Origin: Haliea sp. E1-2-M8
GTDB lineage: Bacteria; Pseudomonadota; Gammaproteobacteria; Pseudomonadales; Halieaceae
Length of the DNA: 46,849 bases
Direction of reading: 5' to 3'
NCBI RefSeq assembly: GCF_030649675.1
Contig: NZ_JAUTDR010000024.1
Span: forward strand, 17,140 to 63,988
In this document: piece after piece, positions 7,587 through 16,747 of the stretch
Layout of the letters: each line of letters begins with the position of its first letter
Position numbering within the stretch: the first letter of the stretch is position 1
Program-made: the position numbers and the translations under genes
The notes under the pieces: model-generated
Seen by the model: only the letters and a program-made list of their open reading frames with translations
Database searches by the model: none
What the model was told of the DNA's origin: nothing

Positions 7587-10493
7587 ATGCGTCCTCTCTG
7601 CGTCTCCCGCCATCTGTACTCTTTATTGGCCCTCTGCGTCCTGTTGCTGGCCGGCTGCCAGCGCGGCGAGCCCCCGGCAATGCCGGAGATAGTGCAGCCG
7701 GTCGCGGAGGAAAAGGTTATCACCAGTCCCTCCGACAGCCGCGAATACGGCAGCTTCACCATGGGCAACCAGCTTGAGGTACTCCTGGTCTCCGATCCGG
7801 GCGCGCAGACCTCCTCCGCGGCCGTGAGCGTCGGGGTAGGCATGCTGCAGGATCCCATGGAGTACCAGGGGATGGCGCACTATCTGGAGCACATGCTGCT
7901 GCTGGCCTCGGAGGACTACCCGGAGCCCGACGGCTTTATGAGCTTTATCAGCCAGCATGGCGGCACCCACAACGCCTATACCTGGCTGGATCTGACCAAC
8001 TACATGTTCGAAATCCCCAATGCGCACTATACCGAGGCGCTGCACCGGTTTTCCGCCGTATTCCGCAACCCGCTGCTGGATCCGGATTACATCGAGAAGG
8101 AAAAGAATGCCGTCCATGCCGAGTGGTCCATGCGCCGTGCGCGCGACTTTGACGGGATCTTCGAGCTGGACCGGGCGATGCTGGGTGAGCACCCGGCCAA
8201 CCGTTTTCTGGTCGGCAACCTGGACACGCTCGCGGACAAACCCGGTTCCAGCCTGCATGACGCCACGGTCGATTTCTACCAGCGTTACTATTCAGCCAAT
8301 ATCATGAAGCTGGTCATGCTGAGCCCCATGCCGCTGGCGGAAATGCGCATCATGGCGCGCACCTATTTTGGCGCCGTCGAAAACAAGGAAATCACCAAGC
8401 CCGAAGTGGACGCAGGCCTGGATCTCGCGGGCATCGGCGGTCAGCGCGTTCACTACCGGCCCCAGGAAGACTTGCGCCAGCTCAGCCTCGAGTTCCTGAT
8501 CAGCAACAACCGCGACCAGTTCCGCAGCAAGCCCAACCAGTACCTGGCCTATATCCTGGGTTCCGAAATGCCGGGCACACCGGCCGCCACCTTCAAGGAA
8601 CGCGGCTGGGCCAGCGATTTCACAGTGACCGTACAGCCCGATCTGTATGGCAATTACGGCGCCTTCAGTATCGGGGTCGAGGTGACCAGCGAGGGCATGG
8701 CACACCGGGAAACCATGGTGACGCTGATTCTCGGTTATATCGAACAGCTGCGGGCGGCGGGCGTTTCCGACCGCTATGCGCGCGAGTTCAAGACCTCCCT
8801 GGACAACGCCTTCGAGTTTCTGCAGCGCGAGCGCGGCTTTGACTATGTCGCCAACCTCGCCGAGGCCATGCAGCATTACCCGGTGCTGCACGCGGTGGAT
8901 GCCAACTACCGCTTCGAAGGGTTCGACAAGGCGGCGGTGGACGCTGTGCTGGGGCAACTGACGCCCGCAGCCCTGCGGGTCTGGTATATCTCCCAGCAGG
9001 AACCCACCGAGGTGGAGCTGGAGTTTTTCACCGGCCGCTACCAGATCCGGCCGCTGGAGCTGCCGTCAGCGGACGAGCAGCGAGCCGCCGCAGAGCAGGC
9101 CGGCCTGGCTCTGCCGGCCCTGAACACGCTGTTGCCGGAGAAGTTTGCACTGCACGCCGCGGCCACTGAGCCTACCCGCGTTGTGGACAGCGATGGTATC
9201 GAGCTCTGGCTCCAGGGCAGCGAGCATTTTGCAGAGCAGCCCAGGGGCTATACCCAGCTCTATTTCAACACCCCGGCGCGGCAGGAAAGCGCCACCGGCA
9301 GCGTGCTGCTGGCGCTGTGGGCGGACCTCTACCAGCAAAGACAAAAGGCCTGGTTTACCGAGGCCGCGATTGCCGGCATGAACGCCAAAGTCAGCGTGGA
9401 CGACGGCATCCGTCTGTCGGTGACGGGCTTTACCGACAAGCAACTGCCATTCCTGCAACAGGCCCTGGCCGGCCTGCAGTTCAAACCCGGCGCCCAGGAC
9501 CTGGAACAGGCGCGGGATCGTTTCCTGCGCCAGTTGGACAACGACCGCCGCAGCATCGCCATTGAGCAGCTGTTCAGCGCGCTGCGACGGGTTGCCTACA
9601 GCGGACGCTACGATGACAGTACCCTGCGCGACGCCGCTGCCGCAGTTACGCTTGAGCAGCTCCAGGCTTTCATCAGCGATACCCTGGCGCACAACCATAT
9701 TCGCGGCTACCTGTTTGGGAACTACGACGCTGACCACGCCAAAGCCCTCGTCGAGACCCTGAGCTCACAGTTCCCCGAGCGCAGCGCCAGGGCTTACACG
9801 CGCAGTGACCTGTATGCGCCCACCCGCGGACAATCGGTTGTGCTGGCGGAGGACACGGCGGTGGAGGACCTCGGCATGCTGCACCTCTACCTCGCCCCGG
9901 AAGCGGGCTTTGCCGGCATTGCCGCTGCCAGGGTGCTGGGGGCGCATCTTGGGGATCGCGCTTTCGTTCAGCTGCGCACCGAAGAACAGCTTGGCTACGC
10001 AGCTGGCGGCCTGGGCAACGCACTGGGTGATTTCGGCTTTGTCGGGCTGTACATTCAAACCCCGGTCAAAAATGCAGCGGACATGTTTGCCCGTTTGCAG
10101 CGTTTCACCGCGGAGTACGCCGACAGCCTCAGCAAGCTCGATCTGCAGGAATTCACCCCGCTCCGGGACGGCGTATTGAACGAGCTCAGACAGCCCCCGC
10201 AAAACCTTGCCGAGGAGGCGGCACCCTTCCTGCAGGACTGGGACCGGGAGCGCTACGACTTTGATTCTCGCGCCAGGCTGATTGCCGCGGTTGAAGACAC
10301 CGCACTGGCCGATATCCAGAATTTTTACCGGGACAGCGTCCTGGCCGAGGATCGCAGCAGCCTGTTGCTGCAGTTGCGCGGCACCCGGTTTGCCGATGCG
10401 CCCTTCGCGGTCATTCCCGGGGTGGAACCGATTACCGGGTTGGCTGAATTCCACGCCCGGATGGCGCTGCAGAAGCGTGACGCGTCAGACTAG
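7587..10493 (+). CDS. Insulinase-family M16 zinc protease, lipoprotein (pitrilysin-like)
   Basis: This encodes 968 residues, close to the about 960 of E. coli pitrilysin (PtrA). I chose ATG 7587 because AGGAG lies 8 nt upstream; the frame is open further upstream without support. A lipobox LLLAGC ends at Cys24, so the mature protein should be a lipoprotein, unlike soluble periplasmic pitrilysin. The inverted zinc motif HYLEH is at 98-102, with the distal Glu in the EKEKNAVHAEW region. Four M16-type half-domains are expected over this length, and the C-terminal LRTEEQLGYAAGG matches the family's substrate-binding segment. It probably degrades small peptides in the periplasm. Its 3' end overlaps the convergent Rieske gene by 4 nt. 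Confident on family, not on substrate. Confidence 0.92.
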   Translation: MRPLCVSRHLYSLLALCVLLLAGCQRGEPPAMPEIVQPVAEEKVITSPSDSREYGSFTMGNQLEVLLVSDPGAQTSSAAVSVGVGMLQDPMEYQGMAHYLEHMLLLASEDYPEPDGFMSFISQHGGTHNAYTWLDLTNYMFEIPNAHYTEALHRFSAVFRNPLLDPDYIEKEKNAVHAEWSMRRARDFDGIFELDRAMLGEHPANRFLVGNLDTLADKPGSSLHDATVDFYQRYYSANIMKLVMLSPMPLAEMRIMARTYFGAVENKEITKPEVDAGLDLAGIGGQRVHYRPQEDLRQLSLEFLISNNRDQFRSKPNQYLAYILGSEMPGTPAATFKERGWASDFTVTVQPDLYGNYGAFSIGVEVTSEGMAHRETMVTLILGYIEQLRAAGVSDRYAREFKTSLDNAFEFLQRERGFDYVANLAEAMQHYPVLHAVDANYRFEGFDKAAVDAVLGQLTPAALRVWYISQQEPTEVELEFFTGRYQIRPLELPSADEQRAAAEQAGLALPALNTLLPEKFALHAAATEPTRVVDSDGIELWLQGSEHFAEQPRGYTQLYFNTPARQESATGSVLLALWADLYQQRQKAWFTEAAIAGMNAKVSVDDGIRLSVTGFTDKQLPFLQQALAGLQFKPGAQDLEQARDRFLRQLDNDRRSIAIEQLFSALRRVAYSGRYDDSTLRDAAAAVTLEQLQAFISDTLAHNHIRGYLFGNYDADHAKALVETLSSQFPERSARAYTRSDLYAPTRGQSVVLAEDTAVEDLGMLHLYLAPEAGFAGIAAARVLGAHLGDRAFVQLRTEEQLGYAAGGLGNALGDFGFVGLYIQTPVKNAADMFARLQRFTAEYADSLSKLDLQEFTPLRDGVLNELRQPPQNLAEEAAPFLQDWDRERYDFDSRARLIAAVEDTALADIQNFYRDSVLAEDRSSLLLQLRGTRFADAPFAVIPGVEPITGLAEFHARMALQKRDASD

Positions 10494-11533
10494 CGCGGCA
10501 GGTAGAACTGTTCATACCAGCGCCGCAGCTTGTTGATGGGGCCGTCGCCGTCACAGAGGATGGGGTCGGCCTGGTAGATCTTGTCCTTCCAGATTTCAAC
10601 ATCGGAACCGAAGGCCGCGTGGGCGCCGAGCGCGTATTGCTGCACGAACTCCTCCGGCAGCGGCTGCCCGTCCAGGCCACTGACGATGATAGCGCTGCAC
10701 AGGTCCATTTCGGTGTCATTCACCGGAGTGTGATAGTTCACCCACCAGCTCTTGTAGCTCAACTCCTTGCTGCGCGACTCGGTGTAGTAATACATGATTG
10801 CCGGGCCGTGATAAGTGGCGTCACCCCAGGCGTCGGCCGGCTGCTCGATTGCCTGCAGGCTCAGGGCCTCCATGTCAAAAGGCAGATCCGGTGGCACCAC
10901 CATGCGCGCATCGGCTGAGCGCTGCACGGTGGAGAGCTGGGTCACCGTGCGCTCACCGAAGCGGTTCTCGAAGGCTTTCACCACGCCACCATGGACATGG
11001 GGAAAATGCGCGATGTCGACAATGTTCTCAATCACATCGCAGGGCTGGGCGCGAATGCGGGAACGGTGAAAATGCCAGTCGCCCCAGCCGCCCTCTCCGC
11101 TGCCCCAGTCCGGAATGTCCGGCAGGTAGTCCTCCGGCGGTTCATTCAAGGGATCGTACCAGAGGGCGATAAAGCCACTGGCCTCCCGCAGCGGCCAGCC
11201 ACGCAGGGCATGGCGCGCCCGCTCGGGAATCTTGCTGGCATAGGGTATGGCCACGCACTCGCCGTCAGCGGCGAAGGTCCAGCCGTGGAAGGGGCAGGCA
11301 ATAGTGTCGCCGCTCAAGCGCCCGCCGTCACTGGCAAGGTGGGCACCCAGGTGCGGACAGTGGGCATCGACGACTGCAGCCGTGCCCGATTCGCCGCGAA
11401 ACAGCACCAGGTCACGATTGAAGTAGTGCAGGCGCTGCACCTGTCCCACCGCCAGCTCGCGGGAAAAGGCCACGATATGCCAGCCGCGGGCAAAGCGGCC
11501 GGGCTCCAGGAAGGCGTACTTGTAGTCACTCAT
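10490..11533 (-). CDS. kshA: Rieske non-haem iron oxygenase, KshA-like (3-ketosteroid 9alpha-hydroxylase oxygenase)
   Basis: This encodes 347 residues. The Rieske [2Fe-2S] ligands are Cys59/His61 and Cys80/His83 (CPH...CPFHGW). The mononuclear iron site shows N170, D173, H176 and H181 in ENIVDIAHFPHVHG, with a later Asp near GSDVEIWKDK. The C-terminus, with DGDGPINKLRRWYEQFY, closely resembles KshA proteins of steroid degraders. KshA hydroxylates C9 of 3-ketosteroids, which together with KstD opens ring B. The KstD-like gene upstream ends in an ATGA overlap with this start, strongly supporting the pairing. The reductase partner (KshB) is not in the window. The substrate could be another steroid-like or terpenoid compound; family assignment is firm, steroid specificity is inferred. 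Confidence 0.8.
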   Translation of the reverse strand: MSDYKYAFLEPGRFARGWHIVAFSRELAVGQVQRLHYFNRDLVLFRGESGTAAVVDAHCPHLGAHLASDGGRLSGDTIACPFHGWTFAADGECVAIPYASKIPERARHALRGWPLREASGFIALWYDPLNEPPEDYLPDIPDWGSGEGGWGDWHFHRSRIRAQPCDVIENIVDIAHFPHVHGGVVKAFENRFGERTVTQLSTVQRSADARMVVPPDLPFDMEALSLQAIEQPADAWGDATYHGPAIMYYYTESRSKELSYKSWWVNYHTPVNDTEMDLCSAIIVSGLDGQPLPEEFVQQYALGAHAAFGSDVEIWKDKIYQADPILCDGDGPINKLRRWYEQFYLPR

Positions 11534-13224
11534 GCGGAGTCTCCCTCTTCGGCGAACGCGTGGCGCGAGGCAATGTAGGCAAAGGTCATGGCGGAACCGA
11601 TGGTAGCGCCGGCGCCGGGATAGGTGTCCCCCATCACTGCGGCACTGGTGTTGCCGGCGGCATACAGGCCGGGAATGACGGCACCGGCTTCATCCAGCAC
11701 CCGGCCGTGTTCATCACAGCGCAGACCACCCTTGGTGTCGAGATCACCGGCCTCGCAGCGCAAGGCATAGTAGGGCGCGGTTTCCAGCGGACCCAGGCAG
11801 GGATTGGGCTGCACCTTCGGGTCCGCGTAATAGCGGTCGTGCTCGCTGTCACCACGGCCGAAGTCAGGGTCCCGCCCCAGGCGGGCATTGACGTTAAAAC
11901 GCTCCACCGTCGCGGCCAGGCCCTGCGCATCGATCCCCAGTTGAGCCGCAAGCGCCTCCAGACTGTCTGCCTTGGTTAACAGGCCGGAGCTGAACATCTC
12001 TGCCGGCAGGTTCTCATCCCGGGTCATCTTGCCGGGCTTGATGTGCCCCACGGGGTAGCGCTGGCGGTAGCCGGCATCGAACAGCAGGTAGCAGGGTATC
12101 GCCCCTTCGCCGCGTTGCTCGCTGGCGTACTGGTCCTTGACCAGATCTTCGTAGGGCTGGGCCTCGTTGGTAAAACGCAGGCCGGCGCGGTTGACCATGA
12201 TCGAGCCCGGGTAGGCCTTGCCGGCGATCAGGGCCAGCACGCGCCCATCCGGCATGCGGTAGGTGGGCGACCACCAGGCACTGCCCATGAAATCGAGCGC
12301 GGCACCGAGGGCGCGCCCCATGACAATCCCGTCGCCGCTCGCGCCGGGGGCCGCCGCCGTCCACTCGGACCCGATCGGTGCCTGCTGGAACTGTTGTCGC
12401 AGCAGCGCATTGTGGGCGAAGCCACCGGTAGCCAGCAGCACCCCGCGCCGCGCCCTGACCCGCAACGGCTGCCCCTTGTGCTCCACCAGGGCACCGCAGA
12501 CCCTGCCCTCCTCCAGCAGCAGCTCGCGCATGGGCGCATCCAGCCACAGGGGAATGTCCCGGTCCAGCAGCGAGCGGCGCAGCCGCGCCACCAGGGCCGG
12601 CCCCAGGGTCACACGCTGGTCTGTCTTGCCCTTGAGCCGTGCCGGCAGGTCCAGCCAGTAGCGTGCCAGCAGGCGGAAACCCAGCCAGTAGGCGCCCAGA
12701 TCCATGGCACCGAGCCTGCGGCCTTCGGGGACGGTGATATTGAAGCTCAGCAGCGAGAAATAATCATCGCGGATACGGTCCGCTTCCGCGCCCAGGGCGC
12801 GCAGGGAAAAGGCGCCGGGATCCATGGAGCGACCGCCGGACTTGTAGCCCTCGACCTGCGGGTAGTAATCCATGTAGGTCGGCAAGGGCGTGAATTGCAC
12901 ATGGCTGTGATCCATCATGAACGCGAGCATCTCCGCCGCGCGGCTTGCATAGGCGCGCAGTCGGGGTTCGCTGACAGTGTCACCGATCAGGCCGTGCAGG
13001 TAGCGCCAGCCCTCCTCCGTGCTGTCGGCGACGCCCAGGGCTGGTTGCCGATGATTACCCGGAATCCAGGCTACGCCGCCAGACTTGCAGGTGGTGCCAC
13101 CGTAGCGGGATTCTTTCTCCACTACCAAGGCGCTGCCACCCAACTGGTGGGCCACCACCGCGCCGGTCATGCCGGCCGCACCGCTGCCGGCCACCAGCCA
13201 GTCTACCTCGTGATCGTACCGCAA
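11530..13224 (-). CDS. kstD: FAD-dependent 3-ketosteroid delta1-dehydrogenase-like protein
   Basis: This encodes 564 residues of the FAD_binding_2/succinate dehydrogenase-like flavoprotein family. The dinucleotide motif GSGAAGMTGA lies near residue 13, GGTTCKSGG follows, and the C-terminal segment around TYPGAGATIG puts a Tyr (about 535) four residues before a Gly (about 539), as in the active-site Tyr/Gly of KstD. KstD introduces a C1-C2 double bond into 3-ketosteroids. The start appears to be TTG 13224, because an in-frame stop lies shortly upstream and no ATG/GTG precedes the FAD motif. A 139-nt gap separates it from the upstream hydrolase gene, so it may have its own promoter. It is translationally overlapped with the Rieske gene. 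Related ketosteroid or fumarate-type dehydrogenases remain possible. Confidence 0.8.
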   Translation of the reverse strand: MRYDHEVDWLVAGSGAAGMTGAVVAHQLGGSALVVEKESRYGGTTCKSGGVAWIPGNHRQPALGVADSTEEGWRYLHGLIGDTVSEPRLRAYASRAAEMLAFMMDHSHVQFTPLPTYMDYYPQVEGYKSGGRSMDPGAFSLRALGAEADRIRDDYFSLLSFNITVPEGRRLGAMDLGAYWLGFRLLARYWLDLPARLKGKTDQRVTLGPALVARLRRSLLDRDIPLWLDAPMRELLLEEGRVCGALVEHKGQPLRVRARRGVLLATGGFAHNALLRQQFQQAPIGSEWTAAAPGASGDGIVMGRALGAALDFMGSAWWSPTYRMPDGRVLALIAGKAYPGSIMVNRAGLRFTNEAQPYEDLVKDQYASEQRGEGAIPCYLLFDAGYRQRYPVGHIKPGKMTRDENLPAEMFSSGLLTKADSLEALAAQLGIDAQGLAATVERFNVNARLGRDPDFGRGDSEHDRYYADPKVQPNPCLGPLETAPYYALRCEAGDLDTKGGLRCDEHGRVLDEAGAVIPGLYAAGNTSAAVMGDTYPGAGATIGSAMTFAYIASRHAFAEEGDSA

Positions 13225-13363
13225 CCGCCACCCCGTGCATCATCGTTGTTCGAAGAACCTCAGAGGATACGGGGGCTGGCGGCGGCACTGAAACCCGCGC
13301 GGCGGTAAACCCGGGGCTGGTATGAATGCCTGTACGGTGGGGGTCAGTGGCGCAGTTCGGTTG

Positions 13364-14125
13364 TCACTCCGGGCTTGCGGCCAACTCCCTGGCAATGGCG
13401 GCCCGCACCAGGGGGTTGAACGGGAAACCGATGTGGCTGGCGGGGATGGCAACATTGCGTACCCAGCGCGCGTCCCCCTGGCACAGGGCGATGTCGCTGC
13501 CAACAATGCCATCGGTCTTGCTGTAGAGCGCCAGCACTGGCACCTGCAAGGTGCCGCGATAGGCGTGACGGACCCAGCGTTTGATCGCTTTTTCATCCAC
13601 GGGGCTGGCACTGCGCCCACTCATCACCCGATACAGGGCGGTACCACGGGGATCGCCGTAGGGGGTACCCAGGGTAATGACCTGGCGCAGCCATTGCGGG
13701 TACCGATGGGCCAGCGCAGCCGCGACCAGGCCGCCGAGACTCCAGCCGATGAGGGTCACCTTGCGGCCGCTGCGCAGGTATTCCGCCTCGACCAGGGCAG
13801 CAACCCGCTCCTCGGTTTCCGTACGCGCAGCCAGGGACGCTTCCAGGCTGCGGGCCCGGTCCCCGGCACCGTGACGGCCAAGACCCCAGGGCAGGGCACA
13901 GTAGCCGCGCTCAGTGAGAAAGCGGCGCAATCCGGCGGTGGAAGAGTCCGAAGCCATAAAACTCGGCAGGACCACCACGCTGTGGCCATCGCCTCGCGGC
14001 AATAGCCGCGACAAGGGCTGCAACAGCGCCGAGCCACCCATTTCCAGAAAGGCGCGGCCGAGTTCGGTGACACTGTGGCGAAGCAGGGGGGGCCGGGGTG
14101 GTAGCTGTGAGATCGCTGCTGACAT
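13364..14125 (-). CDS. Alpha/beta hydrolase (lipase/esterase type)
   Basis: This encodes 253 residues. The nucleophile elbow is GWSLGG (catalytic Ser), and a C-terminal SHIGFPF supplies the likely His; the Asp is probably in YSKTDGIVG. The N-terminal half carries VVVLPSFMASD and a YCALPWGLGRH segment typical of cofactor-free lipases and acyltransferases that act near membranes. I chose ATG 14125 because GGAG lies 8 nt upstream; a TTG at 14152 is also in frame. It has no clear signal peptide. It lies in the same direction downstream of the wax-ester synthase and extended SDR genes, suggesting hydrolysis of neutral lipid or sterol esters (inference). Confidence 0.85.
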   Translation of the reverse strand: MSAAISQLPPRPPLLRHSVTELGRAFLEMGGSALLQPLSRLLPRGDGHSVVVLPSFMASDSSTAGLRRFLTERGYCALPWGLGRHGAGDRARSLEASLAARTETEERVAALVEAEYLRSGRKVTLIGWSLGGLVAAALAHRYPQWLRQVITLGTPYGDPRGTALYRVMSGRSASPVDEKAIKRWVRHAYRGTLQVPVLALYSKTDGIVGSDIALCQGDARWVRNVAIPASHIGFPFNPLVRAAIARELAASPE

Positions 14126-14193
14126 GACGCTGCTCCACTGCACTAGTCCCAAGTATACGCGCTAATGGGACGGTGGATCATCCCCTCGCCCGG

Positions 14194-15207
14194 CTAGCGT
14201 GGTCGCAACGCGCGTCCCGCCTGTCGGCGGCTGACCAGGCCCCGCCGCTGCAGCCAGGCAATGGTATCGCGCAGGCTGTCTTCCAGTGGACGGAAGCTGA
14301 AGTCCAGTTCGGTTTCCACCCGGCTGTTGTCCAGTGGTACCCAGCGGGTGGCATACTCCATCGCCTCGGAACCGAAGGGTAAATCCAGGGGCAGCAAGGA
14401 GCCGAAACGGTCGTAGAGGTGACCGCTGATGCGCGCCGCGATGCCCGGCAGGGGCACTTTGAGCAGGTGGCGGCCAGTCACCGCCTCCAGCGCACGGGCG
14501 ACCCCGCGCCAGTCCAGATAGTGCCCCCCGAGGACGTAGCGATTGCCGGGCACCACCTCTTCCAGCAGCCTGCGATGGACCAGGGCGATGTCACGCACAT
14601 CCACGTACTGGGTGCCGGACGAGGTGCAGGGCACCAGGCCCTGCAGCAGCATCTGCAGGCCAACGTGCGGTTCGGTCAGGCCCGGATCATCGGGGCCGAT
14701 GACCTGGGCGGGGTAGGTAATGAACACCGCCCCACCGCGGTCCTGCAGCCCGCGCACATAGCGCTCGCAATCCACCTTGGAGCGCCCATAGGCATTGCTC
14801 GCCCGCCCGGGGGGCGAATTCTCATCGAGACTGCCGGCGGCGGGATCGTACAGTGCGGTGACGCTGGAGACGTGGATTACCCGGCCGATACCGCGTTCGA
14901 TGGCGCCGCCCACCACCAGCCGGGTGCCCTCCACGTTGGTCTGGTAGACCCGCTCGGCATCCGCAGCCGCGGTCGACACCAGGGCAGCGGAGTGGACGAC
15001 CGCATCGCAGCCTTGCAGTGCCCGGGCGACCTGGTCGGCGTCGGTGATGTCGCCGCGGGTGACATACTGCACCCGGTCCTGGCCGAACAGCGCCAGCATC
15101 TTGTCCACACTGCGCACCAGCAGGCTGACTTCGTGGCCGGCGTCCAGCAGGGCCTGGGCGGTGTGGTAGCCGACGAAGCCGGTGGCACCGGTGATCATGA
15201 CGCGCAT
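14194..15207 (-). CDS. NAD-dependent epimerase/dehydratase-type extended SDR (3beta-HSD-like)
   Basis: This encodes 337 residues. It begins MRVMITGATGFVGYHT, giving the GxxGxxG nucleotide site directly at the N-terminus. The active-site Ser region is HVSSVTALYD and the YxxxK motif is YGRSK. The size and the YGRSK motif fit the 3beta-hydroxysteroid dehydrogenase/dihydroflavonol reductase branch of extended SDRs. The start at 15207 lies one nucleotide after the wax-ester synthase stop (TGAGATG), so translation is almost certainly coupled. It could oxidise or reduce a sterol or fatty alcohol/aldehyde; the context with WS/DGAT and KstD/KshA genes makes a lipid or steroid substrate likely, but this is inference. 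Confidence 0.85.
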   Translation of the reverse strand: MRVMITGATGFVGYHTAQALLDAGHEVSLLVRSVDKMLALFGQDRVQYVTRGDITDADQVARALQGCDAVVHSAALVSTAAADAERVYQTNVEGTRLVVGGAIERGIGRVIHVSSVTALYDPAAGSLDENSPPGRASNAYGRSKVDCERYVRGLQDRGGAVFITYPAQVIGPDDPGLTEPHVGLQMLLQGLVPCTSSGTQYVDVRDIALVHRRLLEEVVPGNRYVLGGHYLDWRGVARALEAVTGRHLLKVPLPGIAARISGHLYDRFGSLLPLDLPFGSEAMEYATRWVPLDNSRVETELDFSFRPLEDSLRDTIAWLQRRGLVSRRQAGRALRPR

Positions 15208-15208
15208 C

Positions 15209-16714
15209 TCAGCCCGCGCTCTTCGGGGCTTTCCGCGGAGTTTTCCGCGCTGTTTTCCGCGGGGTTTTCCGTGGGGGCTTGCGCGAAGTCGGCGCCTTGA
15301 CAGCCACCAGCGCCGCCATTTCATCGAAACTGGCCTGCAGACACTCGGCATAGCGGGCGGGATCCGGCAGCATCTCGCGGCAGGCGGTGAAGGACAGGGT
15401 CATGCTGCCCTGTTTGTTCTGCACCGCGCTATAGACCACGTGGAACAGGCCGATATTGGGCAGCAGCGGCCCCAGGCTGAGCGCATCCACCAGCCGCGCA
15501 CCACAGAAATACTGCTGGATTGGCGGACCCGGGACATTGGTGACGATGGTGTTGAAGGTCACGGAGGACTCTGTCAGCCCGGTGGCGGCGGCCAGACGCA
15601 GCCCCAGGGCGAGCACATTGCCGGGGACCAGGTCGGTCAATTCCAGCGCCAGTCGCGGCCCCAGCGCCGCAGCATAGGCTTTGGCCTGCAGGCTGTGGTT
15701 ATGCACTGTGCGCAGGCGCTCCACAGGGTCCTCGATCTGGGTGCACAGGGAGACCCCCATGAAACCCACCATGTTGCCGCCGGCCATCTGCTCCTCGGGC
15801 GAGCGCACATCGACAGGGCAACCCGCCACCAGGCTGGCGGCCGGTAACTCCTTCTTGTCCAGCAGGAAGCGGCGCAGCCCACCGGCAACAATGGTCAGCA
15901 TGACGTCGTTGATGGTCGCGCCCGGATGCAACTGCTTGATCGCGCGCACCACCTCGAAGTCGAAGCGCACGGCATCGACTACACGGTTGGCGGAAATGTG
16001 GCCCTGGAAGCGGGTCCGCGGCGGGCTTTTGCGCGGTTCAAAGGCATGTTCACGATAGCCCCGATACAGGCGCCCGGCCATTGGCACCGCCTGCCGCACC
16101 AGTCCCAGGGCCTGCAGCGGCATCTTCCAGGCGTCCAGACAAGCCTTGCCCAGCATACTGACCGGTGAGGGTACTTCCGGTACCCAGGGCGGCGCCGGCT
16201 CCACTGGCGCCGGCACCGGCGAGGGGTCCAGCATCAGGCTCATGAAGCGGGAGCCGGTGGCACCATCCATTGCCGCGTGGTGGACCTTCAGCAACATCCC
16301 GAAACAGTGTTTCGGCAGGCCGTGCACATTGTCCAACCCCTCGATGATGTACATTTCCCACAGGGGTTTGTCGCGTGCCAGGGGGCGGGAATGGATACGC
16401 GCGGCAAGGATGCAAAGCTGGCGCCAGTCTCCCGGTTTGGGCAGGGCGATGTGGCGCACGTGGTATTCCAGGTCGAAGTGGGGGTCATCCACCCAGTAGG
16501 GCTGGCCCAGGCCCAGCGGCACGTTGACCAGCTTGCGGCGAAAGATTGGCGACAGATGTACTCGCGACTGCAGCAGGGCGAGGATGTCCTTGAACCGTAC
16601 CTTGCCCCCGGGGGCGGTACTCTGGTCGTAAATACTGACGCCACCGATATGCTGGGGCATACCTTCGAGCTCCGCATGCACAAACATGGCATCCTGTCCC
16701 GATAACTGCTGCAT
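15209..16714 (-). CDS. Wax ester synthase/diacylglycerol acyltransferase (WS/DGAT)
   Basis: This encodes 501 residues. The active-site motif HHAAMDG is at 145-151, the HHxxxDG of the bifunctional WS/DGAT family, which joins acyl-CoA to fatty alcohols or diacylglycerol to make storage wax esters or triacylglycerol. The second family block is visible at NVPGPPIQ. I chose ATG 16714 because GGAGGAG lies about 7 nt upstream. The last 30 residues are a Lys/Arg/Pro/Thr tail built from PRKT-like repeats encoded by a 12-bp tandem DNA repeat, absent from typical members. It is followed one nucleotide later by the extended SDR gene. The protein is cytosolic or peripheral on membranes and lipid bodies. 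Confidence 0.92.
   Translation of the reverse strand: MQQLSGQDAMFVHAELEGMPQHIGGVSIYDQSTAPGGKVRFKDILALLQSRVHLSPIFRRKLVNVPLGLGQPYWVDDPHFDLEYHVRHIALPKPGDWRQLCILAARIHSRPLARDKPLWEMYIIEGLDNVHGLPKHCFGMLLKVHHAAMDGATGSRFMSLMLDPSPVPAPVEPAPPWVPEVPSPVSMLGKACLDAWKMPLQALGLVRQAVPMAGRLYRGYREHAFEPRKSPPRTRFQGHISANRVVDAVRFDFEVVRAIKQLHPGATINDVMLTIVAGGLRRFLLDKKELPAASLVAGCPVDVRSPEEQMAGGNMVGFMGVSLCTQIEDPVERLRTVHNHSLQAKAYAAALGPRLALELTDLVPGNVLALGLRLAAATGLTESSVTFNTIVTNVPGPPIQQYFCGARLVDALSLGPLLPNIGLFHVVYSAVQNKQGSMTLSFTACREMLPDPARYAECLQASFDEMAALVAVKAPTSRKPPRKTPRKTARKTPRKAPKSAG
15230..15277. repeat. 12-bp tandem repeat encoding the WS/DGAT basic tail
   Basis: Four 12-bp units start at 15230, 15242, 15254 and 15266, each beginning TTTCCGCG or TTTCCGTG on the plus strand. 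On the coding (minus) strand they read as four-residue PRKT/ARKT/PRKA steps at the C-terminus of the wax-ester synthase. Because 12 is a multiple of three, copy-number change would keep the frame. Confidence 0.85.
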
Positions 16715-16747
16715 GGTCGACTCCTCCGCTCGCACCCTGTCCGGGCT

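Noticed and set aside
12043-13308. 421-residue plus-strand frame over the KstD-like gene
   Set aside because: Antisense shadow; the minus-strand FAD protein has clear motifs, this frame has none.
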